A DNA stretch of 33,535 bases, taken from NCBI GenBank assembly GCA_900554535.1, contig USIA01000006.1, positions 1 through 33,535 of the forward strand, written 5' to 3'. Positions 8,445 through 17,384 of the stretch are shown piece after piece. The translations under genes were made by a program, and so were the position numbers. Source of the DNA: an uncultured Oscillospiraceae bacterium (GTDB lineage Bacteria; Bacillota; Clostridia; Oscillospirales; Acutalibacteraceae). The notes beneath the pieces were generated by a model. That model did not search any database and had not been told where the DNA came from. It saw only the letters and a program-made list of their open reading frames with translations. The stretch's first letter is position 1, and every line of letters begins with the position of its first letter.

Positions 8445-8672
8445 ATGCGAAAGCCCAAAAATGAAAGCTGCTTTGTTCCCGACAAGGATGACTGCACAAT
8501 TGTAGACGCTTACCTGCGGTCACACGGATCGTCTTATGAGGCTTGGAACCAGGATTGGGAAACCAAAAAAGAAGCAGCTTTCAAGGACCTGCTGATTGAT
8601 GTCCTCCACAACAATAAGGAAGGCGTCATCATGCTGATCCAGGACCAGTCTTCAAAATCCGGTTCTTTATAA
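8445..8672 (+). CDS. Small hypothetical protein
   Basis: A 75-residue protein (MRKPKNESCFVPDKDDCTIV..). The start is ATG 8445, with AGGAGG 8 bases upstream. It is charged, with no membrane segment, and predicted mostly helical in its second half (ETKKEAAFKDLLIDVLHNNKEGVIMLIQ). It is the last gene before a strong hairpin terminator at 8692, so it closes the DNA-processing unit. I do not recognise a family. Confidence 0.65.
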   Translation: MRKPKNESCFVPDKDDCTIVDAYLRSHGSSYEAWNQDWETKKEAAFKDLLIDVLHNNKEGVIMLIQDQSSKSGSL

Positions 8673-8691
8673 GAGCGGAAGATCACCCAGC

Positions 8692-8724
8692 GCCCGGTCA
8701 GTACGGTCTGACCGGGCCATTTTT
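8692..8724 (+). terminator. Rho-independent terminator or attenuator before the transfer genes
   Basis: GCCCGGTCAG (8692-8701) pairs perfectly with CTGACCGGGC (8708-8717) around a 6-base loop, then CATTTTT. The T-run ends 3 bases before the AAAGGA ribosome binding site of the Maff2-like gene, so it sits where it could set the level of the downstream channel operon. Confidence 0.8.
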
Positions 8725-8742
8725 ATGAAAGGATGCATTGGT

Positions 8743-9114
8743 ATGAAAAAACATCATCGTTCGAGACACGTCAGTCTCCCCTCCCTTTCGCAGAGGTCCA
8801 GCCGGATAAAATCAATTGCCTGGCTTATAACCCTCTGCACACTGCTGGCTGTGGCCATGATGCCGGCTTTTGCCGCTCCTGACACGGCGCAGCTTTCGGA
8901 AACCATTGGGTATATCCAGGCAGTAGCCATTGTAATTGGCAGTGGCGTAACCATTTTTGGCCTGATCCGCATTGGTATCAAGTGGCAGATGGGCGGCCGT
9001 GAAGCCGTGCAGTCCGCCAAATTCGACATTGGCTGCCTGATTGTAGGCGCTATCTGCATTTTTGGCAGTACCGGCGTCGCAAATCTGATTAAGTCGATGA
9101 ACGGATTTTCCTAA
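8743..9114 (+). CDS. Small membrane protein, Maff2/VirB2-like
   Basis: A 123-residue protein. ATG 8743 has AAAGGA 9 bases upstream; the ATG at 8725 has no such site. A basic N-terminus (MKKHHRSRHVSL) is followed by a hydrophobic signal or anchor ending MMPAFAA (about residues 25-45). Two further membrane helices follow (AVAIVIGSGVTIFGLIRIGI and FDIGCLIVGAICIFGSTGVA) with a short polar loop QMGGREAVQSAK. This layout matches the Maff2 family found before VirD4 in clostridial ICEs and resembles a processed VirB2-type pilin. It sits between two hairpins, at 8692 and 9132, which could give it its own mRNA level, as expected for an abundant subunit. The pilin role is inference. Confidence 0.75.
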   Translation: MKKHHRSRHVSLPSLSQRSSRIKSIAWLITLCTLLAVAMMPAFAAPDTAQLSETIGYIQAVAIVIGSGVTIFGLIRIGIKWQMGGREAVQSAKFDIGCLIVGAICIFGSTGVANLIKSMNGFS

Positions 9115-9131
9115 ACGCTTTGGGTTTATCG

Positions 9132-9159
9132 GGGGCACAAAGCCGCGGCTTTATGCCCC
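9132..9159 (+). promoter_or_regulatory. Intercistronic hairpin between the Maff2-like and VirD4-like genes
   Basis: GGGGCA-c-AAAGCC pairs with GGCTTT-a-TGCCCC around a 2-base GC centre, with one mismatch. No T-run follows, so it is more likely an mRNA 3' stabiliser or processing site than a terminator. Confidence 0.5.
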
Positions 9160-9206
9160 TTAGTAAGCTCAAAGAATATAACAAATGATAAAGGGAGGTT
9201 CTCTTC

Positions 9207-11636
9207 GTGTTTTCAAAAAAGTCTATCAGTTTAAAGCCTAAGGAGAAATTGCGATATCGTGTACAGCGTTTTTTCTCACGAAAACAAGTGATTGTGATTT
9301 TTTGTGCCTGCCTGGCATTTCTTCAATTTTTCCTAATTGCCTGGTGCTGCCACATGCTGGCACTGTTTATTGCGCCCCTTATGCGTGGGGAAATTCCGGA
9401 TTTTTCCGGACAAATGGCTTTAAACGCCCTATCACTGGTGCCGGACTGGAAATGGTTCTACGTGATTCTGGCCATCGCATCCGCAATTTTATCAGTGCGC
9501 ACAGGCTTTCAGATGTCGTATGCTTTTGAGCCTCTGGCGGACAGCAATCAGAAAGGCCACCGGCGCTGGGCAACACTCGGAGAACTCAAACAGCAGTATA
9601 AGAGCATCCCAGAATCATGGGATGTGTTTGAGCACCCGTCAGGCAGTGCGCCGGATGGTGCGCTTGGCGACCTTGATTTTCCCGGAGGCGTCCCGATCAG
9701 CCGGTATAAAGACAAATTGCTGGTGGACTCTGGGCGCGTCAATAATCTGATTCTCGGCATGACGCGATCCGGTAAAGGCGAGTTTCTAATGTTTCCGATT
9801 GCGGACATCAACAGCCGCGTCAAAGATCTGGCCATAAAGCCCAGCCTCATCTTTTCTGATCCGAAGGGTGAACTTGCCGCACAGGCTGGCCCAACGCTGC
9901 GGGCACGCGGGTATGAAGTGTACGTTTTTAATTTGAAACCGCCAATGGACGGCATGTCTTATAATCCTCTGGAACTCGTTAAAAAGGCATATACGAATTT
10001 TTTGAAGCTCAAAAAGGATGCAGCAGGAACGGAAGATTCCGCAAAGAAACGGAAACTGACTCTTACAGCCGACGCCGAGGCATCGAATGCTGAAACTTAC
10101 GCTCGGTCCCTTGCCTATATTATCAATTTCGACCCCAATGCCAAGGAGAAAATCTGGCAGGAATGGGGCACTGCCATTACGACGGCTTCCATTATGGCCG
10201 TTGTCTGCGACTGCTGCGAGATGGCACAAAAACAGCTTGATGCGGGAAACGAGGAAGAAGCGCAGAAGTGGTACGACAAAATCACGATGTACTCTGTTGC
10301 GCGGTTTATCGTTGACTACTGTAATCCAGATCCGGAAGACGCAAATGCCCTGCCTGTGCTCGACCAATATATCATGCACAAGACCTGGGCGGCACGGTAT
10401 CAGTATTCTCCTGTAAACGTTGCGGATAACCGCACAAAAGGCAATATTACGGCAGAGGCGCTTGCCAAACTCACGCAGTTCCTGCTGACGCCGATCGCCA
10501 AACTGACCTGCAAAAATGATCTGGACTTTGAAGACATCGGTTTTGGTAAAAAGCCCGTCGCGCTTTTTTTGGTGACGCCTGACCAGGATCACAGCAACGA
10601 CTTTATCCTTTCGATGATGATTACGCAGCTGTATCAATCCCTTTGCCGTCGGGCAGATACCATGGCGGGCAACAAATGTGCCCGCAAGGTGCGCTTTGAA
10701 CTCGACGAGTTCGGCAACATCCCGCCCCTGCCGCATGTCGGCAGCATGGTGTCTGACTGCCTGGGGCGAAACATTTATTTTGACCTGGTCATCCAGTCTT
10801 ATAGCCAGCTGGATGCGACTTATGGCAAGGACGTGGCCAAAACCATCCGGGAGCAGTGCAGCAACCAGTTTTTTCTGAAATCCAACGACCCGGAGACACT
10901 TAAAACTTTTTCCTCGATGATTGGCAGCCAGACGGTCGCTTCTGTGTCCCGTTTTGGAAATCCTCTTTCGCTTGACAAGAACATGCAGGAGAGCACCGAC
11001 ACAAAGCCTCTTTTGGACGAAAGCGCGTTGTCGGAATTAAATCTCGGAGAAATTGTCGTTGTGCGTTCAATGATGGCGTACAAAAAAGGACAATCCGAAC
11101 TGCCCTCCCCAATTTTTAATTATGGAGAAACGCGTATGAAACCCAGATTTGAGTATTTGAAGAACACATTCCCGCAAAACCGGTCCTTTGACGACTTGAA
11201 TTTAACTGCCCACTGCACACACATTGACGTCCAGCTAGATGATATTGTCTACGATCCCATCAATCAGGGCGTGGTCACGCTGGAGGAAATGAAACAGGAA
11301 CACTATAATCCTCTGACAAGAGCTCGCGCTGCGGCAGAGGAACAGAAAGGGCCGGATGAGCTTCCTCTTTTCACCAAGGAAACGCCGTTTTTCAAAACGT
11401 TATCGGAAAAGAATCAACGATATATCACTGAGACGATGCAAGAGCTTGTCGGTCTATCAGAGGAACAGTCAGATGCACTGGCTGCCATGTCCCTTACAGA
11501 CATTCATGGCCTTCTGGAAAAGCAATTGGATAGAGGCGTTATCAATCAAACAACATACGAGAAGGTATACCGTGAGCTTCAGAAATTGACGCAAGTCCAA
11601 AGACAATCGGAAGTTGAAACGTCTCAGCCAAATTAA
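9207..11636 (+). CDS. VirD4/TraG-type coupling protein (T4CP)
   Basis: An 809-residue inner-membrane ATPase that hands the relaxase-DNA complex to the secretion channel. The GTG at 9207 is the start, with GGGAGG 8 bases upstream. Two membrane helices lie at about residues 28-58 and 85-105. The Walker A loop is GMTRSGKGE at 184-192, followed by FSDPKGELAAQAGPTLRARGYEVYVFNL, a hallmark of this family. Walker B is FELDEFGNIP with Asp500-Glu501. YQSLCRRAD and DLVIQSYSQLDATYG are also typical. It is the second gene of the channel operon; 3 bases separate its stop from the next frame. The family is firm and the length normal for the clostridial CD1115-like branch. Confidence 0.95.
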   Translation: MFSKKSISLKPKEKLRYRVQRFFSRKQVIVIFCACLAFLQFFLIAWCCHMLALFIAPLMRGEIPDFSGQMALNALSLVPDWKWFYVILAIASAILSVRTGFQMSYAFEPLADSNQKGHRRWATLGELKQQYKSIPESWDVFEHPSGSAPDGALGDLDFPGGVPISRYKDKLLVDSGRVNNLILGMTRSGKGEFLMFPIADINSRVKDLAIKPSLIFSDPKGELAAQAGPTLRARGYEVYVFNLKPPMDGMSYNPLELVKKAYTNFLKLKKDAAGTEDSAKKRKLTLTADAEASNAETYARSLAYIINFDPNAKEKIWQEWGTAITTASIMAVVCDCCEMAQKQLDAGNEEEAQKWYDKITMYSVARFIVDYCNPDPEDANALPVLDQYIMHKTWAARYQYSPVNVADNRTKGNITAEALAKLTQFLLTPIAKLTCKNDLDFEDIGFGKKPVALFLVTPDQDHSNDFILSMMITQLYQSLCRRADTMAGNKCARKVRFELDEFGNIPPLPHVGSMVSDCLGRNIYFDLVIQSYSQLDATYGKDVAKTIREQCSNQFFLKSNDPETLKTFSSMIGSQTVASVSRFGNPLSLDKNMQESTDTKPLLDESALSELNLGEIVVVRSMMAYKKGQSELPSPIFNYGETRMKPRFEYLKNTFPQNRSFDDLNLTAHCTHIDVQLDDIVYDPINQGVVTLEEMKQEHYNPLTRARAAAEEQKGPDELPLFTKETPFFKTLSEKNQRYITETMQELVGLSEEQSDALAAMSLTDIHGLLEKQLDRGVINQTTYEKVYRELQKLTQVQRQSEVETSQPN

Positions 11637-11660
11637 CAAATGGGAAGGAGCGTGTGTTAT

Positions 11661-14222
11661 GTGAAAAAACCCATTACAATCCAGTCTACGAAACGGGCAC
11701 GAAAGAAGTGGCAAGCGTCTATTGCTCTTTTTTTCATGGTAGCATTCGTAGCTATCCTGGCTATCTGCGGCACTTGCGTTCAGGCATATGCCAGTGGCGA
11801 GACGGACGATAATGTCGTTATTAGTTGGATCGACGCCAGCAATCTTCCGCGTAACAACATCATATTCTATATTTTCCGACATATCGGCTGGGCCATTATC
11901 TGTGGAATGCGCTTCCTAGTCAATGGCTTTCAAATGGTAGTCTTTACGGTCGCCAAAAACATGGGGAATCTCTTTTATGGTGGTTCTGATCCAAGCGACT
12001 CAAGTCAATGGGGAAAGGGTGTTTTCTCATCTCAGACGCAAAGTCTGGTCATTGTTTTCATGGCATTAATTGGTCTGGCGATCCTGGGTGTCGGCATCCT
12101 ATATCTTGTAAAGCCGCAAAAGGTTGGCACCGTTGCAAAGAACATCGTCATCGGCCTGCTTGTGGCTGTCTCTCTGCCCGTATTGGTCGGCGGCGCATTT
12201 TCTCTCACGTATCAGTTGACGCAGCTAATTCCCGGCAGCGACGAGAAAATCGGGAATCAGATTATCATGAATGGCACTTACGACATGCTGAAACTGGACT
12301 CTGCGGATTTGCTCAATCAATTACAACGAGGTACAGACGACACGAACAGCACGCTGAATCAGTGGAAAGCAAACCCCGATGCAGCGCCGGTAGACCTGCG
12401 CCCTTCCGTTGGCGCGTATGGCAGCGATTACGAACTGACGCATATTGACCCTACAGAGATGGTGGGCCTGCGCGGCATCTTCGATAACGGCGTAACTGTA
12501 GAAGATAAATTCTGGAACAACACCGTTGTGAAAGGCTCGGATGGAGAAGAAAAACTCCAGGCATTAAACGACGGCCGCATCGGCAACGACGGTACTTCCG
12601 GCAATATCCTTTCCGGTCAGTATTACCGTTGGGATTTTAACTGGATCGGCATCATTGTTCCTCTGTTTGTCATGACCTTTGTGCTGGGTCTTTGTGGCAT
12701 CAAACTCGTGCGGCTGCTGTTTGAAATGATCGTAAAGCAGCTGCTTGCACAAATCCTTGCGTTTATCGATCTGCATACAATGCAGCGACTGAAGAAATGC
12801 CTTTACAGCATCGTCAGCAGTTGCGCGACCTTTTTCGGAACGTTTCTGATGCTTCAGTTATATATCCTGGCGCAACGTGCCATTGGCACCTGGACAAACG
12901 GCTTAAATTCCGGTTGGACTGTATTAGGACAGGTCATCATCCAGATAGCGCTCGGTTGGGCCGTCATCGACGGTCCGGACATTTTTGAAAAGCTTTTCGG
13001 CATGGATATTGGGATCAAGTCGGCTGCCGGTACGCTCTATGGCCTGCAAACGGTCGGACGCGCTGCGAAAGCCGGCTTTAACGGCGTGTTTGGCACCCGC
13101 ACGATGGACGGTACACGGGTCGGCGGCCTGTTTGGCAGAAGAGGCGTCGTGGATACGGCGACGAATGCAGCTTCTTATGCTGTCGCCGGCATCTCCGGTG
13201 CATTTGGCTTCCTGAGAGGGATGGCTGACGGCAACAGAACCGCCGGCAATAACACAGGTGGCAATAGTAATCCTGCGGCTGCTGGGGCGCAGAGAGACAG
13301 CACCAATACGAACGCTCCCAGTACACAGGGTGCCGGCGCAAATCAAAACTCCGACGGCGCTCGCAGACGAAGTACATACATTCCGGATAAATCACCATCT
13401 TCCGGCAAAAGGATGCCCCATGCACCCGGTCCTATGGCTGGAGAAAACACTGCTTCTGGTGCGAATGACCGGCTCGGCCCTGTTCCTCAGAGCGGATTTG
13501 AAAATAAATCAGGTAAGGGTGCTCTCGAATATGAACAGAGCCAAAAAGCATCCGATGTCTCCGCCGCTGCGCAGAGGGCGGTTCGTAGTAACCACTGGGC
13601 GGAAAAAGCAGCAGCCATCCAGACACAAGCTGCACAGGCATTGGCTGCCAGAGGCATTACGGCTCCCCCCTGGCAAAATCCATCCCAGAAAGGCTTTGCC
13701 GGCGCAGCTCACGCTGCTGCACAGGCAGCCATCAACCGTGGCGGCGCTCCAATGCGCCTTCCGTCCCCCATGCCGGGTGCAGCAGCTAGAGGTTTGCTTT
13801 CTCCCTTGATGGGTACAGCATCAAGAGGCTTACCGTCTTCCGGTACTTCCGCAACAGGTACATCTGCCCCCGGTGCAATCCCGCCTGGCTCAATTCCGAC
13901 GCGCTCTGGCGCGAGCATTGGGATGGATGCAGTGTCTCCTGACAGTGGAGGCTTCCCGATGCCTGACAGCACAGCAGGTGGAGACGAATCCGGTTGGGCG
14001 CAGGACGAATACGCCAACGAACAATGGCAGGAAGTCTACGATCAGCGCGGATACGGAGAAACGGCGGGCGAATATCTACGCCGCAGGCTCAGTAATTACG
14101 CGCAACGAAGTGATAATCGCTTCACGCGTCCTGTCCGCACAGCAAAACGTGCGTATGACTTGGGACGCAACATGGCGATTAAGCGCGCTATCAAACGCAA
14201 TCAAAAATCACTGGGGAGGTAA
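11661..14222 (+). CDS. VirB6/TrbL-like multi-pass channel protein with long disordered tail
   Basis: An 853-residue membrane protein. I prefer GTG 11661 (MKKPITIQSTKRARKK) because GGAAGGAG at 11643-11650 lies 10 bases upstream, and the ATG at 11640 overlaps that site. There are about seven hydrophobic segments: near residues 20-40, then IIFYIFRHIGWAIICGM, LVIVFMALIGLAILGVGILYL, IVIGLLVAVSLPVLVGGAF, IIVPLFVMTFVLGLCGI, FFGTFLMLQLYIL and VIIQIALGWAVI. An extracellular loop lies between the fourth and fifth. The last ~330 residues are Ala/Gly/Pro/Ser-rich and lack membrane segments. This matches the pLS20_p028/VirB6-like proteins of Gram-positive conjugation systems. The tail may bind other channel parts in the cytoplasm, by inference. 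Confidence 0.85.
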   Translation: MKKPITIQSTKRARKKWQASIALFFMVAFVAILAICGTCVQAYASGETDDNVVISWIDASNLPRNNIIFYIFRHIGWAIICGMRFLVNGFQMVVFTVAKNMGNLFYGGSDPSDSSQWGKGVFSSQTQSLVIVFMALIGLAILGVGILYLVKPQKVGTVAKNIVIGLLVAVSLPVLVGGAFSLTYQLTQLIPGSDEKIGNQIIMNGTYDMLKLDSADLLNQLQRGTDDTNSTLNQWKANPDAAPVDLRPSVGAYGSDYELTHIDPTEMVGLRGIFDNGVTVEDKFWNNTVVKGSDGEEKLQALNDGRIGNDGTSGNILSGQYYRWDFNWIGIIVPLFVMTFVLGLCGIKLVRLLFEMIVKQLLAQILAFIDLHTMQRLKKCLYSIVSSCATFFGTFLMLQLYILAQRAIGTWTNGLNSGWTVLGQVIIQIALGWAVIDGPDIFEKLFGMDIGIKSAAGTLYGLQTVGRAAKAGFNGVFGTRTMDGTRVGGLFGRRGVVDTATNAASYAVAGISGAFGFLRGMADGNRTAGNNTGGNSNPAAAGAQRDSTNTNAPSTQGAGANQNSDGARRRSTYIPDKSPSSGKRMPHAPGPMAGENTASGANDRLGPVPQSGFENKSGKGALEYEQSQKASDVSAAAQRAVRSNHWAEKAAAIQTQAAQALAARGITAPPWQNPSQKGFAGAAHAAAQAAINRGGAPMRLPSPMPGAAARGLLSPLMGTASRGLPSSGTSATGTSAPGAIPPGSIPTRSGASIGMDAVSPDSGGFPMPDSTAGGDESGWAQDEYANEQWQEVYDQRGYGETAGEYLRRRLSNYAQRSDNRFTRPVRTAKRAYDLGRNMAIKRAIKRNQKSLGR

Positions 14223-14228
14223 TGTCCT

Positions 14229-14612
14229 ATGCGGCACACTGCATTCATTCCAAAGGATTTGACAGAGGAAATTAAGCTCTTTACGTTTGGCCGTGACTCG
14301 TTTTACTTAAAGGATCTCGCAACGCTCGGCGTCATTCTCGGATTTTTTCTGGTATGCTCGTCCTTTGTCAACGGCTGGTTTCTGGTCCCGTATTTTATCA
14401 TTGCCGCAATTGTATCGATCTATCTGATTTTACCAGCTAAAAAGACAAATCCAGGCAAACGAAACTGGGAAGCTATCTTGCTTTTAATCGTCAACAGCCG
14501 GTCAACTGTTTTTATGCTCAATCCCGTCCGTGACAAAGGAGTTGATATTTTGTGGGCGCTGCCCGAAAAGAAGGAGGAAACAGAGAATGAACACGCCGAA
14601 CACGAATTCTGA
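14229..14612 (+). CDS. PrgI/VirB3-like membrane protein
   Basis: A 127-residue protein; ATG 14229 follows GGGGAGG. A short cytoplasmic start with IPKDLTEEIKLFTFGRDSFY leads into two close membrane helices (LATLGVILGFFLVCSSF and WFLVPYFIIAAIVSIYLIL), then a conserved-looking KTNPGKRNWEAILLLI and an acidic end. The size, two-helix hairpin and place directly before the VirB4 genes are those of PrgI/VirB3. Its last 26 bases overlap the next gene, whose AGGAGG lies inside this one, so the two are translationally coupled. Confidence 0.85.
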   Translation: MRHTAFIPKDLTEEIKLFTFGRDSFYLKDLATLGVILGFFLVCSSFVNGWFLVPYFIIAAIVSIYLILPAKKTNPGKRNWEAILLLIVNSRSTVFMLNPVRDKGVDILWALPEKKEETENEHAEHEF

Positions 14613-15384
14613 AAAACTAAATGAAGAAATCCTGAAAGATCCGGCTGTACGAAGAGCGCTCGAAAAGGCCGCCCGCAAAAAGGAGAAGGCCGCCCGGAAA
14701 AAAGAAGTTCAGACTGTCGGAAACGGCGCAGATCCCGCGACTGGGGAACGAATCTTGGTAAAAGCCGAAACAACGGATCAGATGTCCCCCCGCGAACGTA
14801 AGAAGATCGAGCAGGCCGCAGCCGCCGAGGCGCAGGCGATTATTCGTGCCGAAAACAAACTCGTAAAACGAACCTTCCTGGATGTTACAGACGTGCGTTC
14901 AACGGTAAGGAATCTGAACATGGCGGGCTATGGCCACTTCCTGTTAAAGGACGGCTCGCATATGGAAATTCTGCGCACACGCGGTCGCAGCCTGACGTAT
15001 GCCCTCGACGATGAGATAGAAATCTGCGAGGGCCTTTTTATGGAACTGATCCGCCGCTGCACGGTGGATTTCAAGCTCATTGCTCTCAACACACCATTGA
15101 ATACAAAGCCTTATCAGGAAGAACTGGAGATGTACATACGCCAGACAGACAACCCTGCATATCAGGAAATGCTTCAGGAAAATATCGAACAGTTTCAGGC
15201 TATGGACGCTCAGACGATTCAGCGTCAGCTGTTTGTAATGCTCTTTGCACCCGATATAGAGGGATTAATGAAAACGAAACGTTACTTCAATATGTCACCG
15301 ATTCCAGTGATCGAAATGACACTGGAACAACAGGAGCGCACGTTGGAAAAGATTTATAACCTGCCTCGCATAATCGATATTTAA
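14587..15384 (+). CDS. VirB4 N-terminal-domain-like accessory protein
   Basis: A 265-residue soluble protein. Start ATG 14587 is supported by AGGAGG at 14572-14577. Residues ~1-110 are charged and helical, with KAARKKEKAARKKE and an Ala/Glu run. From ~115 on (VRSTVRNLNMAGYGHFLLKDGSHMEILRTRG, FKLIALNTPLNTKPYQEELEMYI, MLFAPDIEGLMKTKRYF) it reads like the N-terminal domain of VirB4/TraC ATPases, without a nucleotide-binding motif. It lies 16 bases before the VirB4 gene. It is likely a partner that docks the ATPase to the channel. The family resemblance is moderate. Confidence 0.7.
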   Translation: MNTPNTNSEKLNEEILKDPAVRRALEKAARKKEKAARKKEVQTVGNGADPATGERILVKAETTDQMSPRERKKIEQAAAAEAQAIIRAENKLVKRTFLDVTDVRSTVRNLNMAGYGHFLLKDGSHMEILRTRGRSLTYALDDEIEICEGLFMELIRRCTVDFKLIALNTPLNTKPYQEELEMYIRQTDNPAYQEMLQENIEQFQAMDAQTIQRQLFVMLFAPDIEGLMKTKRYFNMSPIPVIEMTLEQQERTLEKIYNLPRIIDI

Positions 15385-15400
15385 AAGGAGGGGATTGTCC

Positions 15401-17383
15401 TTGACAAAAGAAAAGAGTAAAAAGAAACCTGCCAAAAAGCAGGCCGTCACACCTGTGCCGGCGCGCAAAATCTTGTACCTGGAAAATGACCCGGCCTTTG
15501 CAAAAGCGCATGGATATAACCCATTACTCCTTACCAAAATTCAGTCTGAGGGGAACGTCAGATTCAGTGACCCGAAGTACATTCAGATTGGTTCCTATTA
15601 CGTCGCATGCCTGACGGTTCTGGAATTACCCAGCGAGCCGGAGGATTTCTGGCTTCAAGGGTTGCTCGACATCGATCAGGCATTGGTGACCATAGACATC
15701 GGCGCTATGGATATGGAAGCCGTGAAGTACAAGCTCGACCGTTCCATCGCGGAGCTGGAATCCCGCAAATCACGCTCTTCGGAACAGGAACTCGATACGG
15801 AAAACAAGCACCGGCTTCTCTTGAATATTCAGGCAGACATCGTGCAAAACCACGAACAAATCAAGGAATTACAAATCCGCCTGTTCGTTTACGGCGCGAC
15901 GCGCGCGCAGCTTGATCGGAACCTGGAGGACGTCAAACTGCGGCTGCGTCAGATGGAATTTCAGGCAGAACTGCTCTTGAACGAGCAGGAGTATGCCTTT
16001 CATTCGCTCACGCAATCCTGCCATGAGCAACACAAAAATACGAACCGCAGGCATGGAAGTGGCGTCCCAAGTTATGCATTGGGATTGTCATGGCCATTCA
16101 ATAACGTCGAACTTTTAGACCCGCACGGAATCTATATCGGCGACACTGACTCTGGCGGCAAGGTTTGCATTGATCTCTTTGAAAAGACACTTTCCAGAAA
16201 ATCTTACGACATGGTGGTCGTTGGCACGAAGGGCTCCGGCAAATCGACCCTTTTAAAGCTCTTTATGAAGAACTATGCCATTCGTGGCCACTACGTCCGC
16301 GTGCTTGACTGCACCGGCGAATTTGTGACGCTGGCAAAGCTCTTAGGCGGCACAGTCATCTCCATGGATGGCACGTCCGGTCGCATTAACTGTACCGAAG
16401 TGTTTGCTGGAATTGGCGGCGACAATACAACTTTTGCGCAGCACCTGTCAAAATTGAACGCGATTTATAAACTCATTACGCCGGATTCTTCGGACTATGA
16501 ACGCAATGAATTTGAAGGCTATGTGCGGCGTTTGTATGAAGAAAAAGGATTGTATAACCCTGCAAAGGGAACCCATAGTGGATCTCTTGCAGGCCGTCCT
16601 CCAGAGGAATACCCGACGCTTAGTGACCTTCTGTCGATCATCCGTGCCGACTTGTATACAGATAAAACGAGAAAGTCTGTGAATTCCGATCTTTCTGCAT
16701 CGAAGCGCACACGGCTTGAAAACATTGAGTTGACAATCGAAAACCTCGTCAACAATTACCCTGAGCTTTTTGACTCTGCAACCTCTCTTCCCGACCTTAC
16801 AAGCCAGCATGTTGTGGTTTACAACGTGCAGAGCCTCGCGCACATGAAAGACGAAATCTTCCAGGCCATGATGTTTAACATTCTGAATCTGATGCTTGCC
16901 GATGTGGCACGTATCGGCGGGAGAAGCAAAGAACGATATGAAAATGGCGAGGCCATTTGGCAGGTTCCAAAACTCATCCTGATTATCGATGAGGCGCACC
17001 GGTTTATTAACACGAAAAACCAGATGGTGCTTGATTTCATGCAGCGAATTGTCAGCGAAGGGCGCAAATTCTTTACCTCTTTGTTCCTTGCAAGTCAGTC
17101 TATTCGCGACTTTGCGCCGGAGGCTAAAGAGGGAGATCCGGCCCTCGATAAACTCAAACGCCTGTTTGAATTGGTACAGTATAAATTCGTTATGCAGCAG
17201 GACACGAACTCTACGCAGCTGCTTCATAGCGTATTTGGGGACGGCATAACGGAGAGCCAGCTTGCCGCAATCCCGCAGTTCAGGACCGGCGAAGCAATCC
17301 TTTTGACCGGCGAACAGAACCTCCATATGTCCGTTGTAGCCACCAGAAAGGACTTGGTGGAGCGCTTCAAAGGGGGTGCTTAA
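15401..17383 (+). CDS. VirB4-type transfer ATPase
   Basis: A 660-residue cytoplasmic motor of the type IV secretion channel. I chose TTG 15401 (MTKEKSKKKP) because AAAGGAGGGG lies about 8 bases upstream; TTG 15395 is only 3 bases from that site. After a Lys-rich start comes the VirB4 N-domain (residues ~60-230, with ELPSEPEDFWLQGLLD and a coiled region). The ATPase domain has Walker A GTKGSGKSTLL from residue 275 and Walker B LILIIDEAHRF with Asp530-Glu531. Then come the usual motifs RKFFTSLFLASQSIRDF and FKFVMQQD-like QYKFVMQQDTNS. Length and motifs are normal. Its stop lies 1 base before the next start codon. Confidence 0.95.
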   Translation: MTKEKSKKKPAKKQAVTPVPARKILYLENDPAFAKAHGYNPLLLTKIQSEGNVRFSDPKYIQIGSYYVACLTVLELPSEPEDFWLQGLLDIDQALVTIDIGAMDMEAVKYKLDRSIAELESRKSRSSEQELDTENKHRLLLNIQADIVQNHEQIKELQIRLFVYGATRAQLDRNLEDVKLRLRQMEFQAELLLNEQEYAFHSLTQSCHEQHKNTNRRHGSGVPSYALGLSWPFNNVELLDPHGIYIGDTDSGGKVCIDLFEKTLSRKSYDMVVVGTKGSGKSTLLKLFMKNYAIRGHYVRVLDCTGEFVTLAKLLGGTVISMDGTSGRINCTEVFAGIGGDNTTFAQHLSKLNAIYKLITPDSSDYERNEFEGYVRRLYEEKGLYNPAKGTHSGSLAGRPPEEYPTLSDLLSIIRADLYTDKTRKSVNSDLSASKRTRLENIELTIENLVNNYPELFDSATSLPDLTSQHVVVYNVQSLAHMKDEIFQAMMFNILNLMLADVARIGGRSKERYENGEAIWQVPKLILIIDEAHRFINTKNQMVLDFMQRIVSEGRKFFTSLFLASQSIRDFAPEAKEGDPALDKLKRLFELVQYKFVMQQDTNSTQLLHSVFGDGITESQLAAIPQFRTGEAILLTGEQNLHMSVVATRKDLVERFKGGA

Positions 17384-17384
17384 G

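Noticed and set aside
9786..10736. Long minus-strand open frame opposite the coupling protein
   Set aside because: It has no ribosome binding site or recognisable domain and lies fully antisense to a conserved ATPase gene. The one at 16448-17326 opposite virB4 is rejected for the same reason.
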